From contig NC_133028.1 of the NCBI RefSeq assembly GCF_048771995.1, forward strand, positions 563,001 through 627,000: DNA of 64,000 bases. The letters run 5' to 3'. The DNA comes from Taeniopygia guttata (taxonomy: Eukaryota; Chordata; Aves; Passeriformes; Estrildidae). The first letter of the stretch is position 1, and each line of letters opens with the position of its first letter. The position numbers and the translations under genes were made by a program. This document shows positions 34,681-47,577 of the stretch, in pieces. The notes under the pieces are model-generated. The model was not told the origin of the DNA and searched no databases. It saw only the letters and a program-made list of their open reading frames with translations.

Positions 34681-35189
34681 TCAGCTTGAGCTGAACCTGC
34701 ATCTGTCACCCCTGGCTGTCCCATCACCCCCGAGCTGAGCCGTGTCTGTCCCCTGCCCACACCAGCAGCTCCTCCAGCGGCCACATCCCCTTTCCTCAGG
34801 ACTGGAGTGGCACAAGGGAGCTCCAGGAGGGAACTTCACAGCCCCAACAGGCTCCAGCACTGCCCTGAGCCCAGCACCAGGTTCTGCTGCCAGGGGTTCT
34901 GCAGAGACACGCTGTGCCACGTGCCAGTTCTGTGTGTTTGTGTTTGCAGAGGGCAGCGAGGGCCCGGCCCTGCTCCATCCATGCGGGGAGACCCAGCAGT
35001 GCCCCCAAAATCCTTGTACCCAGGAGTGCCCCTGGGGCCACCAGCAGAGCTCTGGGCACCGAGCACGGGACAGGAGCATTTCCTTCTCCCTCCTGGAGAT
35101 TCCATCAGGGCTTGGGGCTCCGGCTCTGCCCAGAGAGGAGAGCCCTGGAGGGCACCTGGCAGCAAAGCTGGTGCTGAGCCATGGTCTGC
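34681..35189. other. Single-copy intergenic sequence
   Basis: No gene recognised. Open frames here run into the adjacent array and are not supported. Confidence 0.4.
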
Positions 35190-35648
35190 TGGGAGCTGGA
35201 GAGCTCCAGGGAGCTGGGAAGGGGCTGGAGAGTTCCCGAGGGAGATGGGAAGGGGCTGGAGAGTTCCTGAGGGAGCTGGGAAGGGGCTGGAGAGTTCCTG
35301 AGGGAGCTGGGAAGGGGCTGGAGAGTTCCTGAGGGAGCTGGGAAGGGGCTGGAGAGTTCCTGAGGGAGCTGGGAAGGGGCTGGAGAGTTCCTGAGGGAGC
35401 TGGGAAGGGGCTGGAGAGTTCCTGAGGGAGCTGGGAAGGGGCTGGAGAGTTCCTGAGGGAGCGGGGAAGGGACTGGAGAGTTCCTGAGGGAGCTGGGAAG
35501 GGGCTGGAGAGTTCCTGAGGGAGCTGGGAAGGGGCTGGAGAGTTCCTGAGGGAGCTGGGAAGGGGCTGGAGAGTTCCTGAGGGAGCTGGGAAGGGGCTGG
35601 AGAGTTCCTGAGGGAGCTGGGAAGGGGCTGGAGAGTTCCCGAGGGAGC
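35190..35648. repeat. 31-bp minisatellite, about 14 copies, apparently born from a CR1 segment
   Basis: The unit is GGGCTGGAGAGTTCCTGAGG plus GAGCTGGGAAG. The last copy reads directly into CR1 sequence (GAGGGAGCTGAGGGGGCTCA at 35642 on), and GAGCTGG followed by GCTCAGCCTGGAG is the normal CR1 context. The period of 31 opens frames in all three phases, with a 31-residue Pro/Ser/Leu period on the minus strand. Confidence 0.95.
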
Positions 35649-35965
35649 TGAGGGGGCTCAGCCTGGAGCAGAGGAGGCTCAGGGGGACCTTGTGGCTCTG
35701 CACAGCTCCTGCCAGGAGGGGACAGCTGGGGGGATTTGGGATCTGTTCGCAGGGAACAGGGACAGGAGGAGAGGGAACGGCCTCAGGGGAGCCTCAGGGT
35801 GGGCATCAGCAGGAATTTCCCCATGGAAAGGGTGCTCAGGCCTTGGGATCACCCAGGGCAGGGGTGGAGTGCCCACCCCTGCAGGGATTTCACAGCCTGT
35901 GGATGTGGCCCTTGGGGACGTGGGGCAGTGGTGGCAGGGCTGGGGGACTCCACAGTCTTGGGGGG
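35649..35965 (+). mobile_element. CR1 LINE fragment, internal part
   Basis: Runs from GGGGCTCAGCCTGGAGCAGA through GGGAACAGGGACAGGAGGAG and GGCATCAGCAGGAATTTCCC to CCACCCCTGCAGGGATTTCA. It lacks the terminal tail and abuts the minisatellite upstream. Confidence 0.8.
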
Positions 35966-36269
35966 CTTTTCCAACAGAAACACCCCCACAATTCCAGCCC
36001 CAGAGCCCGGAGGGTGCTCAGTGTGTGACCAGAGCAGGAGGAGCTGGCGCAGCCCAGGGACATCTCCTTGTCCCAGCCCTCAGGGATGGGGTCAGGTCCA
36101 TCACTCCGGGTGCAGCTGAGCACAGATCCAGCCACCTCCCTCACCCCATGGGAATGTGGGGTAAGAAATGCCCTCTGGCATTTACACTTCCAGCTGATGC
36201 TTTGCCCCTCTCTCCCAGGCTTGGGCAGCCCAGTGGAGCGAAAGGGGAAATTCTGCTCCTCTCCTGGCT
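35966..36269. other. Single-copy intergenic sequence
   Basis: Nothing recognised. Confidence 0.4.
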
Positions 36270-36780
36270 GAACTCCAGAACAGATTTAATCTGTGTTCAT
36301 TTACATCCCACACTAGAGCTCAGAGTTTTCCTAATTACACACCAAAGCAGCTCATTTCAGGAGTTCCACGGACGTCCCTGCACTGCCAACCTTTGGCATG
36401 AATATCACTGAGTTTTGTTAACGTAATTAATGCTAAAAACAAGGACTGCTCTCATTTCACTCCTGGATTCTGGAGCTGAGTCAGAATCACAACACTGCAG
36501 CCACAAGCAATCACTCAGGGCTGGCTGGACGGACCTGCCTCGGTTAGCAGCCTTCAGCTTTGGAGGAGGAATTGATGGCACAGAGCTGCCTTCGGAGCCT
36601 GATGGGTTTATTGCATGGAGAGCAGAGTTAATAAATCTCCCTGCTGCTCTGATTAACGATTCTGGAGAGCGTCTCTCCACATTCTTGGAAGCTTTCCTGA
36701 AAAGGAGCAATGAGCTGGCCAGGGAAGCAAATAACTCTCACAAATGAAAAGCTGCTGGATAAATTCATTTCCCAGCGGGG
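36270..36780. other. AT-balanced single-copy island, candidate regulatory element
   Basis: Repeat-free sequence with CTGATTAACGATTCTGG and GTTAATAAATCTCCCTG stretches. A 105-codon plus-strand frame (36430-36747) lies within it but shows no splice borders or known motif, so I favour a non-coding element over a gene. Confidence 0.3.
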
Positions 36781-37189
36781 CTGGGCCAGGTGTGCATTCC
36801 CTCCCTGTGGTCCTGGGGGTCCGTGGGCACCGTGGGAAGGGTGTTTGGCATGCTCAGGGGTGCTCTGACCGACCTGCAGCCCTGAACAAGCCCCTCAGGT
36901 CCCTGCAGGAGCTCCCTGCCCATTCCCGGGCGGCCCCAGTTCCCAGTAATGCCCGTGGGCACTGGAAACTGGGTGTGGGACCTGGCTGCCGGCCCGGGCA
37001 GGGTGGGCAGGGTGGGGACAGAGGCACCCGGAGGCTTTTTCCTGTCCCAGGGGAGGAAAGGGCTCCTCCCTGGCTGCCCAGCTCGGCTTTGGTACCCTGT
37101 CCCTCACCAGGGGCTGAAGGAGCGCCCTGATCTGATTGTGGGGCTGGTGTTGGCATCGCACCCGGGCGGTGCCCCCGCACACCGAATTG
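36781..37189. other. Single-copy GC-rich intergenic sequence
   Basis: Nothing recognised. Confidence 0.4.
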
Positions 37190-37530
37190 TTCCTAAAACA
37201 CCTCAGTGTTCCTAAAACACCTCATCGTCCCTAAAACACCTCAGTGTCCCCAAAACACCTCAGTGTCCCCAAAACACCTCATCGTTCCTAAAACACCTCA
37301 GTGTCCCTGCACACCTTATTGTTCCTAAAACACCTCATTGTACCCGCACACCTCAGTGTCCCTAAAACACCTCAGTGTCCCTAAAGCACCTCAGTGTCCC
37401 CGCACACCTTATCGTTCCTAAAACACCTCAGTGTCCCCAAAACACCTCATTCTCCCCACACACCTCAGTGTCCCCAAAACACCTTATCATTCCTAAATCA
37501 CCTCATTCTCCCCCACACCTCAGTGTCCCC
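37190..37530. repeat. About 18-20-bp minisatellite, roughly 17 copies
   Basis: The unit is CCTAAAACACCTCAGTGTCC with variants (CATTGTTCC, CACACACC). Copy length varies. Confidence 0.9.
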
Positions 37531-37601
37531 ACACTCTGGTGCCAGCCCAGCACTTCTCACCTTCTCTCCCGGCAGTCCCAAGGACCCCTGAGCCTCTGCC
37601 T

Positions 37602-37643
37602 GCCCTAAAAGCCCTAAAAGCCCTAAAAGCCCTGCAAGCCCTG
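37602..37643. repeat. 10-bp tandem repeat, about 4 copies
   Basis: The unit is CCCTAAAAGC, the last copy reading CCCTGCAAGC. Confidence 0.85.
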
Positions 37644-37699
37644 CCCAGCTGGGTCCTGCCCAGTGGGGCACAACCCCCGTGATTTGCATCCACGGGGGG

Positions 37700-38060
37700 C
37701 ACTGGGTGCCTGCAGCTAATTAGGAGCCTAACGAGGCCCAGGGCTCGTTGGGGAGCTTCAGCTGAAACCTAAAAAATTAAAGTTCAGTGTTTTGCCCCGG
37801 GCTTTTTCTAAATAAAGCAGTCCAGTGATTTGGTTTAAAACATGGTTTATTTAAAAGTATGCACCATTTGTTTAGAGGTGATTAAAACCAGCATGAGATA
37901 AATGAAGAAAGACCTGTTTGGGGCTCAGTGAATCATTTCATTCAATCTGAAAGACATGGAAATGTTTGCAGCTTCCCAGTCATCCTGTCAAGGCACACAA
38001 ACTCTTAGGATAAAAGGCAGTTTTAAGAAGAAGTTGAGGAAATGGTCCCCTTGAATTTCT
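37700..38060. other. AT-rich single-copy island, candidate regulatory element
   Basis: Repeat-free, with GCAGCTAATTAGGAGCC near 37711 and several AAATAAA runs. No coding potential. Confidence 0.3.
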
Positions 38061-38757
38061 GACTGTGCTGGAGCCAAACCCTGGTGCTGCTGGGAGCCCT
38101 GGCCTGGGTCTGGTTAACCCTCCTGCCCGGCTGCTGTGTGCAAAACCAGAGTAAAACCATGGGATTGGGGTGTGTGGGGAAGGAGGGAATGGGAACCCCG
38201 CTCCTGCTCCCTCTGCTGCTCCTGAGCTGCCAGAACTGGCGCCCTGCCTTCATCCTGGGCTGGGATTTGGTTATCTGGGGGCAGCAGGATTATTGCTGGC
38301 TGCTGCCTGTTTTTAGGAGCGCTGCTTTGCCAGGCTGCTCTGCCATTCCTGTAGTCAGTGTCGCTCCAGAGCTGCAGGCAGCAGCCACATTTCAGGGGTT
38401 TAACCCCAAAATCAGCAGCTTGGGGTAAAAAAGCAGGGATGCAGGAGAAGGAATCGTGAATTGGAGGGGCAGGGAGAGCTGTGGCGGCCAGCAGGGCACA
38501 AGAGGATGTGGAGAGGTGCAGCAACCTAAAACCAGGAGGGAGATAACCATCCTGCCTGACCTGCGCCTGGCCCGGGCTCTGAAATTCCAGCCTCGTGGCC
38601 AGTAATTAAAAATAAAGAGCCCCTTTTGGGAGGTGTTTCACAGAGCCCCACGTGCTGAATCTGCTGAGGCTGCCCTGGAGAAGTCCCTTGGAGGTCCCTT
38701 GCCCTGCCCAGGGCTGGGGACAGGAGGAGTGGGCTGTGAGCCCCCGGCCCAGCTCTG
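38061..38757. other. Single-copy intergenic sequence
   Basis: Nothing recognised. Confidence 0.4.
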
Positions 38758-39062
38758 CAGGGTGTCTCCTGTGCCTCTGGAGCATCCTCCTGTGCCCCTG
38801 GGGCATCCTCTCATGACTCTGGGGCATCCTCCTATGCTGCTGGAGCATTCTCCCCTGCCTCTGGAGCATCCTCCCAATGCCCCTGAGCATCCTCCCATGC
38901 CTCTGGAGCATCCTCCCGTGCCCCTGGGCATCCTCTCATGACTCTGGGGCATTCTCCCCTGCCTCTGGAGCATCCTCCCAATGCCCCTGGGCATCCTCCT
39001 GTGCCTCTGGGCATCCTCCCGTGCCCCTGGGCATCCTCCCGTGCCCTGGCCCACCCTCTGCA
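38758..39062. repeat. 20-21-bp minisatellite, about 15 copies
   Basis: The unit is GCATCCTCCCGTGCCCCTGG, with CTCTGGA, ATGACTC and ATTCTCCCC subtypes arranged in a partly repeating order. Confidence 0.92.
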
Positions 39063-39224
39063 GCACCGGGAGCAGGCACCAGGCACTGGAGCCGCTGGGC
39101 CTGGGCCAGTTTCCATGGCAATGCCGAGCTCTGCCTTCTTCTGGAAGTTCTCCGGGAAGGGGAGATGGATGGAGCAGGAGAGGGAGGGCAGGGAGACGGG
39201 GAGATGAGATCCACGCTCCAGAGG

Positions 39225-39432
39225 GATGGATGGGATCTTGGGAATAAGGGATTCCTGGCTGGGAGGGTGGGGAGGGGCTGGATGGAATGCCCAGAGCAGC
39301 TGTGGCTGCCCCTGGCAGTGCCCAGGGCCAGGCTGGACGCTGGGCTGGGAGCTCCTGGGGCAGTGGGAGTGTCCCTGCCATGGATGGGCTTTAATGTCCC
39401 TTCCCACCCAAACCATTCTGGGATTCTCTGAT
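39225..39432 (+). mobile_element. CR1 LINE fragment with 3' tail
   Basis: Holds GGGATCTTGGGAATAAGGGA, GCCCAGAGCAGCTGTGGCTG and a tail ACCCAAACCATTCTGGGATT. Confidence 0.88.
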
Positions 39433-40427
39433 CCAGCCTCCCACACCAGAGCTCTCCGTGCCCCCCAGCAGGAATCACTGCTGTCACTGTGTGCCACCCG
39501 CCCCTGGGACATCCCTGGCCAGCTCCCAGGGCCTGGACTGCTGCTCCTTCCCTTCTCCAGTCCCTTGGTGGGGCTGGCACAAAGGAGCTGCTCCTGGCAG
39601 GTGGGAAGGGAATTCCAGGGTGGGTGCAGCACCCAAAGAGCAGCTGCTGAGCTGTGGGTGCTGCAGGGCCCCTTTGGGTGCTCTCCCCTGCCACTCGTGC
39701 TATGGGGAGGATCAGCAGCACTTCCACGGAGGAGTCCTTTAAAACATCCTTAAAATAAAATAAAATTCCTTTAAAATCCCATCGGCTGCTCCATCCCCTC
39801 TGCAGAGCAAACCTGGGCAGGGGCAGAGATTCCAGGGGACGCTGCTCCAGGAGGGATGGAAGTGCTGGGGAGGTGGGAAGTGCCGTCTTTCCCTCAGCTT
39901 CCAGGGCCAAAAACCACTTTGGAATTCCAGAAGCATCGTCTGGAATACTGAGGAGCAGCGGCTCAGAGCCAGCAGAGCTTTGTGCTGTCCGTGGCTCCGT
40001 GTCCCAGCAGGGCATTTCCCAGCTCTGCCCAGCACAGAGGGGTCAGGAGCAGCCTGGATCCAGCACACCCATGGCCTGGAGGCTCTCCTGAACCTGCAGG
40101 GCTGGGAACGCTCCAAAGGCGCAGAAACAGGGATTTCTTCACACCTCAAACTTGCATCATCTCCCAGAACAGGAAATGGAGAGGGTTCTGAGAGGAATGG
40201 GTGGGAAAATGCCCCGAGGAGCACTGAGGTGGGGCACGGGGTGCTGCAGAGGTGCCCGAGCCATGAGCATTCAGACATGGGGGGGACATCTGGGGTTTTC
40301 ACCTCTCCCCAGCTGCCCGTGGGCTCTGGGCACGCAGCCCCGAGAGTGTGGCTGCCAAAGCAGCCCTGCCATGAGCCAACCCTCAGCCCATCCCTTCAGA
40401 AAAATGAATTCCAGCCTCACAGCAGGG
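39433..40427. other. Single-copy intergenic sequence
   Basis: No gene recognised. Frames such as 39980-41269 gain their length from the next array. Confidence 0.4.
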
Positions 40428-40930
40428 ACAGTGGGAGTGCCCCACGGACAGTGGGAGCTGCCCCACGGACAGTGGGAGCTGCCCCACAGACACCGGGAGC
40501 TGCCCCATGGACAGTGGGAGCTGCCCCACAGACACCGGGAGCTGCCCCACGGGCACCGGGAGCTGCCCCACGGACACTGGGAGCTGCCCCATGGACAGTG
40601 GGAGTGCCCCATGGACACCGGGAGCTGCCCCATGGACAGTGGGAGCTGCCCCATGGACACTGGGAGCTGCCCCACGGACAGTGGGAGTGCCCCATGGGCA
40701 CTGGGAGCTGCCCCAGGGACACCGGGAGCATCCTCAGGGACAGTGGGAGTGCCCCATGGGCACTGGGAGCTGCCCCACGGACAGCGGGAGCTGCCCCATG
40801 GGCACTGGGAGCTGCCCCATGGACACCGGGAGCTGCCCCATGGACAGTGGGAGCTGCCCCAGGGACTTTGGGAGCTGCCCCAGGGACACCGGGAGCTGCC
40901 CCATGGACTTTGGGAGCTGCCCCAGTGCTC
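40428..40930. repeat. 21-bp minisatellite, about 24 copies
   Basis: The unit is GGGAGCTGCCCCATGGACAG plus T, with a 19-bp form lacking CT (GGGAGTGCCCC). The 19-bp form shifts the frame and lets both strands show long open frames of low complexity. Confidence 0.95.
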
Positions 40931-42261
40931 TCCAGACCCAAACTCCTCGGCCAACGCCTCCTGCAGCGTCTCCGGGGCCGGGGAGAGCCAGAGAACCCCA
41001 AAAGTCTCTGCCCGAGCCTGTGCCCGGGCTGGGAGCGGCGGGGGGATTTTCTCCTGATCCCTGTGAGGACACAGCTCCCCCAGGAAGGCAATCCCACCTC
41101 CTGGCCGCCAGGAGCCCCTTCTGGCACTGCTGGCCGGGGATGTGGTGCCAGCACCAGGCAGCCTTGGCTCGGCCGCGGTCACGTTTGCATTACCTCATGT
41201 GGTGTCACCTCCACAGCCACCCCGCTCCCTCCCTCAGGGTCACGCCAAACTGTTCGGGTTGTGTCATGAAAAGCATAACAGAAAAAGCTTTTCAACAGAA
41301 ATCTCGGTTTGTGTCGGGTTAAAGGATGGAAGCGCTCAGCCAGGGCAGGTGGGACTCAGGCAGGACCTTGCAGCCACTCCCGCACAGGTTCATAAACCAC
41401 ACAATGAAGGTGGATTTTCCTCCCGGGGAGCTCAGCCACTATTCCAGGGCCAGCTCTGAGGGTGAGGGGAGGTTTTGGGAGCTGCCCCTGTGGCTGTGGC
41501 AGGGAGGCTCCCATGGTGCTGTCTCAGAGCAAGGACAGTTCCCCATGTCTGGGAGGGAAGGAGCAGAGCTGTCCCGGGGTGCGCACGGCAGAGACCAAAC
41601 TGCAGATCCCACACACCCCCTGACATCCCTGACGGGCCACATGGGCACGGCCAGACCAGCCAGAGTGGCCGAGCCCTGGTGGCCCCGGTGGTGCAAACAA
41701 GGAGAGGTGGGGAAGGGATCCAGAACCTGCAGGTCCATCCCTGGTTGGACCCAGCACATCCCTCACAGCAGGCTGGGGCCACAGGGGAATATTCCCAACC
41801 TCGTCACCATCCTGGTCCCCGTGATGTCCTGAAGCTCCAAATTCCAGGGTCACTGAGCACTGCAGAGCCAAGTTTTGCCTTTGATTTAATGAAACCCATG
41901 GTCTGGCCATTGCCCTGGGCTCCCCTCATCTCCTGTGAGGGACAAATGGGGAATAATGGGATGCCACTGAACACTTCCACTCTCTGGTCATTGCCTGCAC
42001 CTCTCCGTCCCCTCTTTCATTCCCAGCCCGACCCTCAGGGCTCATTCCCCGAATGCCCAGGGGGGTTTGCTGCCTCCTCGCCTCTGTGCCGGGGCTCTGG
42101 GTGCGATTGCAGAGGCAGCAGCTCCCCCAGCGAGGGGAGGTGCTGCGAGACACAAATCCCGGGATCTGCCCAAGGTGAGGCCGTGACTCATCCTGGAGCC
42201 AGGAATAGCTCGGGAGCAGAGCCCTTCACCTGCTGCTGCCGGCGGGGCCCGGCCTGGCACG
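40931..42261. other. Single-copy intergenic sequence
   Basis: No gene recognised. Confidence 0.4.
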
Positions 42262-42402
42262 GCCCTGGGCACGGGGCACAGCCCCGGCACATGTGGGCAC
42301 AGCCCCGGCACATCTGGGCACAGCCCTGGCACATCTGGGCACATCCCCGGCACATGTGGGCACAGCCCCGGCACATCTGGGCACAGCCCCGGCACATCTG
42401 GC
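42262..42402. repeat. 21-bp minisatellite, about 6.5 copies
   Basis: The unit is GGGCACAGCCCCGGCACATC plus T or G. It sits about 1.6 kb upstream of EGR4. Confidence 0.9.
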
Positions 42403-42807
42403 CTGCCAGCAGGGCTGCAAGCACTTGGAGGCAGGCAAAAGGCATTTCAGGAGACCAGGGAGGGGCCCCCTCCTCTCCTCCATCTCCTTTGCATGCACAG
42501 CCCCCTCCTGCTCACCTGAGCTGCTGTGTGCTGTATAAACAGCGGCTTTGCACCCCGAATATCTGTCTGAACACCCCTCACGGCGGGTTTGAGCCCAGCA
42601 GCCAAAATGCCCAGAGCAAACCTTCCCCTCCCCACCCCAACCGTGCCGGAGGCCGGTGACAATCCGCTCCCCAAAGCATCCCTGCCTGTCTGGGCCCAGC
42701 TCCAAATCGCTGCTGGCTGAAATCCCCGAGAGCCGAGAGGGGCAGCAGCGCGGCCAGGAGGGGTGGGAGCCCTGGGCTGGGATGCTGAGCGCTGCAGGGA
42801 GGCAGCT

Positions 42808-43208
42808 CCTCACGGCTCAGGGTTCCTCACTCCTCACAGCTCAGAGCTCCTCATGGCTCAGAGCTCCTCACTGCTCAGGGTTCCTCACAGCTCCTCACTC
42901 CTCTCAGCTCAGAGCTCCTCACAGCTCAGATCTCCTCACAGCCCAGAGCTCCTCACTCCTCTCAGCTCAGAGCTCCTCTCAGCTCAGAGCTCCTCTCAGC
43001 TCAGAGCTCCTCACTGCTCAGGTTCCTCACTCCTCACAGCTCAGAGCTCCTCACAGCTCAGAGCTCCTCACTCCTCACAGCTCAGAGCTCCTCACTCCTC
43101 ACAGCTCAGAGCTCCTCACTGCTCAGGGTTCCTCACAGCTCAGAGCTCCTCACAGCTCCTCACTCCTCTCAGCTCAGATCTCCTCACAGCTCAGAGCTCC
43201 TCTCATCC
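42808..43208. repeat. Compound CTCCTCA/CAGCTCAGAG minisatellite
   Basis: Short blocks CTCCTCACAGCTCAGAG and CTCCTCACTGCTCAGGGTTC alternate irregularly for 400 bp, basic period about 15-17 bp. It ends about 600 bp upstream of the EGR4 promoter elements. Confidence 0.92.
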
Positions 43209-43790
43209 TTTGCCTTCTCCTCCGGCCGCTCGCTCCGCCGCAGGAGGAGCCGGCATCCACCTCCCGCTCCGATCCAGCATCCAGCCGCCACAGGCCGGCA
43301 GAAAGTATCGCAAAATCCGGCCGGGAGAGGAGCGGAGGGGAGGGAAGGGGGAGGAAGAGCAAACCCGGCACCTTTGGCGCTTCTAGAAGGAGCAAGAGCA
43401 ACCAAAGGCATTCACGGGAAAAAAATAGCACAGGGCGAAGGAGAGCCTGGGGAGATGCAAATGCGGGAGAGGAGCAGCCCACGGTGGGACAGGAGCCAAG
43501 GCTGCGGAGCAAGGGCCGGAGCCGCGGGGATGCCCCAAACCCGGGGAAAGCCAAGGCTGCGAGCCAGGCTCCGTGCTGCACGGCCGGGCTTGCACACGCG
43601 TGTGCACACCCGCGCGGGGCCGCGGCTGCGGGAGGGATGCTGGGCGCGCAGAGCAGCAGGGATTTGTTAAAAATATCGCGATTATTAGTTAAAAAGAGAG
43701 AAGGGGGGGGGGAATGAAAAACAGAGCGAGGGAAAAGGGGGAGGGGAGGAGGGAAGGGGGAGGGCAGGGGCATGGCGTCACGGGAGAGAT
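43209..43790. other. GC-rich EGR4-proximal upstream sequence
   Basis: GC-rich single-copy sequence, with a purine run of about 70 bp (43697-43770, GAGGGGGG type) just before the promoter elements. It likely belongs to the EGR4 CpG island. Confidence 0.45.
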
Positions 43791-43792
43791 TT

Positions 43793-43917
43793 CCTTATTG
43801 GGACTCCCTAGCCTACATCCTGAGTCCATATATGGGCATTTACGTCACGGCAGCCTCACTGGGGACTCCAGAAATGGCTGCGGCGGAAGGTCGGAGCAGC
43901 CCCGCTCCCGCTATAAA
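43793..43917 (+). promoter_or_regulatory. EGR4: EGR4 promoter: two CArG-type boxes, a CRE and a TATA box
   Basis: In order: CCTTATTGGG (43793-43802), a near-CArG box; CCATATATGG (43826-43835), a perfect SRF-binding CArG box; TTACGTCA (43840-43847), a CREB/ATF site; GCGGAAG (43881-43889 region), an ETS-type core; and TATAAA (43912-43917) followed by a GC-rich start region. The SRF site with ETS and CRE sites is the known design of immediate-early gene promoters, which respond to calcium and MAPK signals. The transcription start should lie about 25-30 bp after the TATA box. Confidence 0.85.
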
Positions 43918-44355
43918 GGGGGCGGCGGGGAGGGAGCGCCGGGTGTCCGCTCGGGCTGCGCCGCCGCCGGGCCCTGCCTGCCCCCCGCCCGGCCCTGCCC
44001 CCGCAGCACCCCCGGGCCCCCGCCCCGGCACCCCCGCCCTGCCCCGAGCACCCCCAGCATCACCTGCAGGGTCCCCGGCCCCCGCCCCGAGCACCCCCGG
44101 AGCGGTCCGGGCTCGCCGAGCGTGGCCCGGCTCATCCCGAGCGTGGCCCGGCTCATCCCCGAGCGTCGCTCGGATCGGTGCGGGCACCCCGAGCGTTCCC
44201 GGCCCGCCCCGGGCTCGCCCTGAGCATCCTCGGGCTCGCCTGGAGCACCGCCCCTGAGCATCCAGCGGCTGTCCCCGGGCATCCCCCGGCTCTCCCCGAG
44301 CATCCCCGGCTCGTCCCAGCCCTGCCCCCCCGCTCCGGCCGCGTCTCCAGGGAAG

Positions 44356-46118
<1,763 letters not shown>

Positions 46119-46509
46119 GCCCCGCGGGACCCCCGCGCTGCCGGGCCCGGCTCCCCGGGGCTCCCGGGGCACAGCCGGGCTGCGGAGCGCTGCCGGGGCC
46201 CCGGCGGAGGGCGGGGGGCGGCGGAGCCCCGGAGCGCCCCGCGGGCCGAGCCACGCCACGGTCCCGCTGCAGGAGGGGACGGAGAGCCCTGTGCACACAG
46301 CAGCCAGCCCCCGGCCGGCCGGGCTGCGGACACTCGGGGCTCCGGCCGGGATTCGGGATTCCCGAGCCAGCAGCACTCCGCGGGATGCTCCCGCTCCCGC
46401 CGGGAGATTTTCCGGTCGGGGCTGCGGCTGCTCCCGTGCTTTCTCCCCAGGGAGAGAGACCCCACCAAGCTCTGCAACCGGTGCTAACAGGCCCTTGGGA
46501 AAGGTGATT

Positions 46510-46558
<49 letters not shown>

Positions 46559-46616
46559 GTTTGTAAAAAGAAAAGGCCTCTATCAGGAATATTTCAGATT
46601 TGTGTCTATTTTTCTA
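46119..46616 (+). other. EGR4: EGR4 3' UTR
   Basis: GC-rich to about 46500, then a trinucleotide run and an AT-rich end with the polyA signal. Open frames within it on either strand are shadows. Confidence 0.7.
46511..46558. repeat. (ATT)n microsatellite, about 15 units, in the EGR4 3' UTR
   Basis: Uninterrupted TTA/ATT triplets. In the transcript this gives AUU repeats that include UAUUUA-like contexts only at the border, so it is not a classical AU-rich element. Confidence 0.95.
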
Positions 46617-46622
46617 ATTAAA
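46617..46622 (+). terminator. EGR4: EGR4 polyadenylation signal ATTAAA
   Basis: ATTAAA, a common variant signal, about 500 bp after the stop codon. It is followed within 40 bp by a GT/T-rich stretch (TTGCTCTCTGCC, then GTGTTTCCGTT) fitting a downstream element. Confidence 0.7.
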
Positions 46623-46659
46623 GATTTGAGCTGATCCAAGCCCTCGCTGAGGTTGCTCT

Positions 46660-47577
46660 CTGCCTTTCCATCCTGTGTTTCCGTTGGGTTTTTGACCTCT
46701 GCTGCTGCATTTTGGGAAAGAAAGGTGCTTCCATAATTCGCAGGGAGAAAAAATCCAGCAGTGCAGAGCTCCTGAGCGTCCCCAAGCCCCAGGTGGGAGC
46801 TGATCCCGGGAGGAGGGTTTCATCCCGGGCAGAGCAGGGATCCCTGCTCCCTGTGCCGGGTCTCCCTCCAAACCCAGGACGTGGCTCTGGCTTTGTCCTG
46901 TGGGGCCGAGTCCTGGAGGAATCTGCCCCACAGCCCAGCCCAGAGCCCAGAGCCCATTCCAGGATCCTGCATCCAGCGGGGTGTGGATGTCCCCTCCCCC
47001 CGCTTCACCCTCAGGAAAAGGGATGAGGTCCCCGTTCCCCATTTCCAGCCTGGCTCAGCCCAGGGCTGGAGAGATCCCGGCAGGATGGGGACCCTGCACA
47101 AAGCCGGGCTGTTTACTGCCCCCCTCGGGGATTTTGGGTGGCAGAGGGACGCTGGTTCCCCCCTCCGGGGCCTGATGGCACAGGAGACGCTGCTGCAGCC
47201 AGGAATGTCCCTCCCATTGAAGAGCCTCCCTCTTCTGGTGGTTAAGAATCAGTCACAACCACGAAATGCCAAAATCTCGTCCTTCCGTGGGAGGAGCTTT
47301 GGTCTCCTTAACCAGGAGGAGGTGCCTGTGGCACTGGGGGCAGCAGGGCCATTGTCATGGATGCTCAGGTGATTTAGGGGTGATGCTCCTTTGCTGGCAG
47401 AGGCAGGGAAGGGCCACAGCTGCAGTCTGCTCTTTCCCTTCCTGATGGATTTTGTCCCCTCCAATAGCCCTGGAGGGGGATCTGCCCCCCAGCCATATCG
47501 TGAAGGGAGAGGGGCAACCTGGTCTTATCCCCTCAGGCCCCTCAGCCCTTTGGCAAGTGTGGGCTGGAGCCTAAACA
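46660..47577. other. EGR4-FBXO41 spacer, single-copy part
   Basis: No exon or repeat family recognised. Confidence 0.45.

Noticed and set aside
34681-35703. A 340-codon minus-strand frame with 31-residue repeats
   Set aside because: Produced by the 31-bp array at 35190-35648.
36430-36747. A 105-codon plus-strand frame as a small gene
   Set aside because: No initiation context, splice sites, domain or promoter; it lies in a possible non-coding regulatory island.
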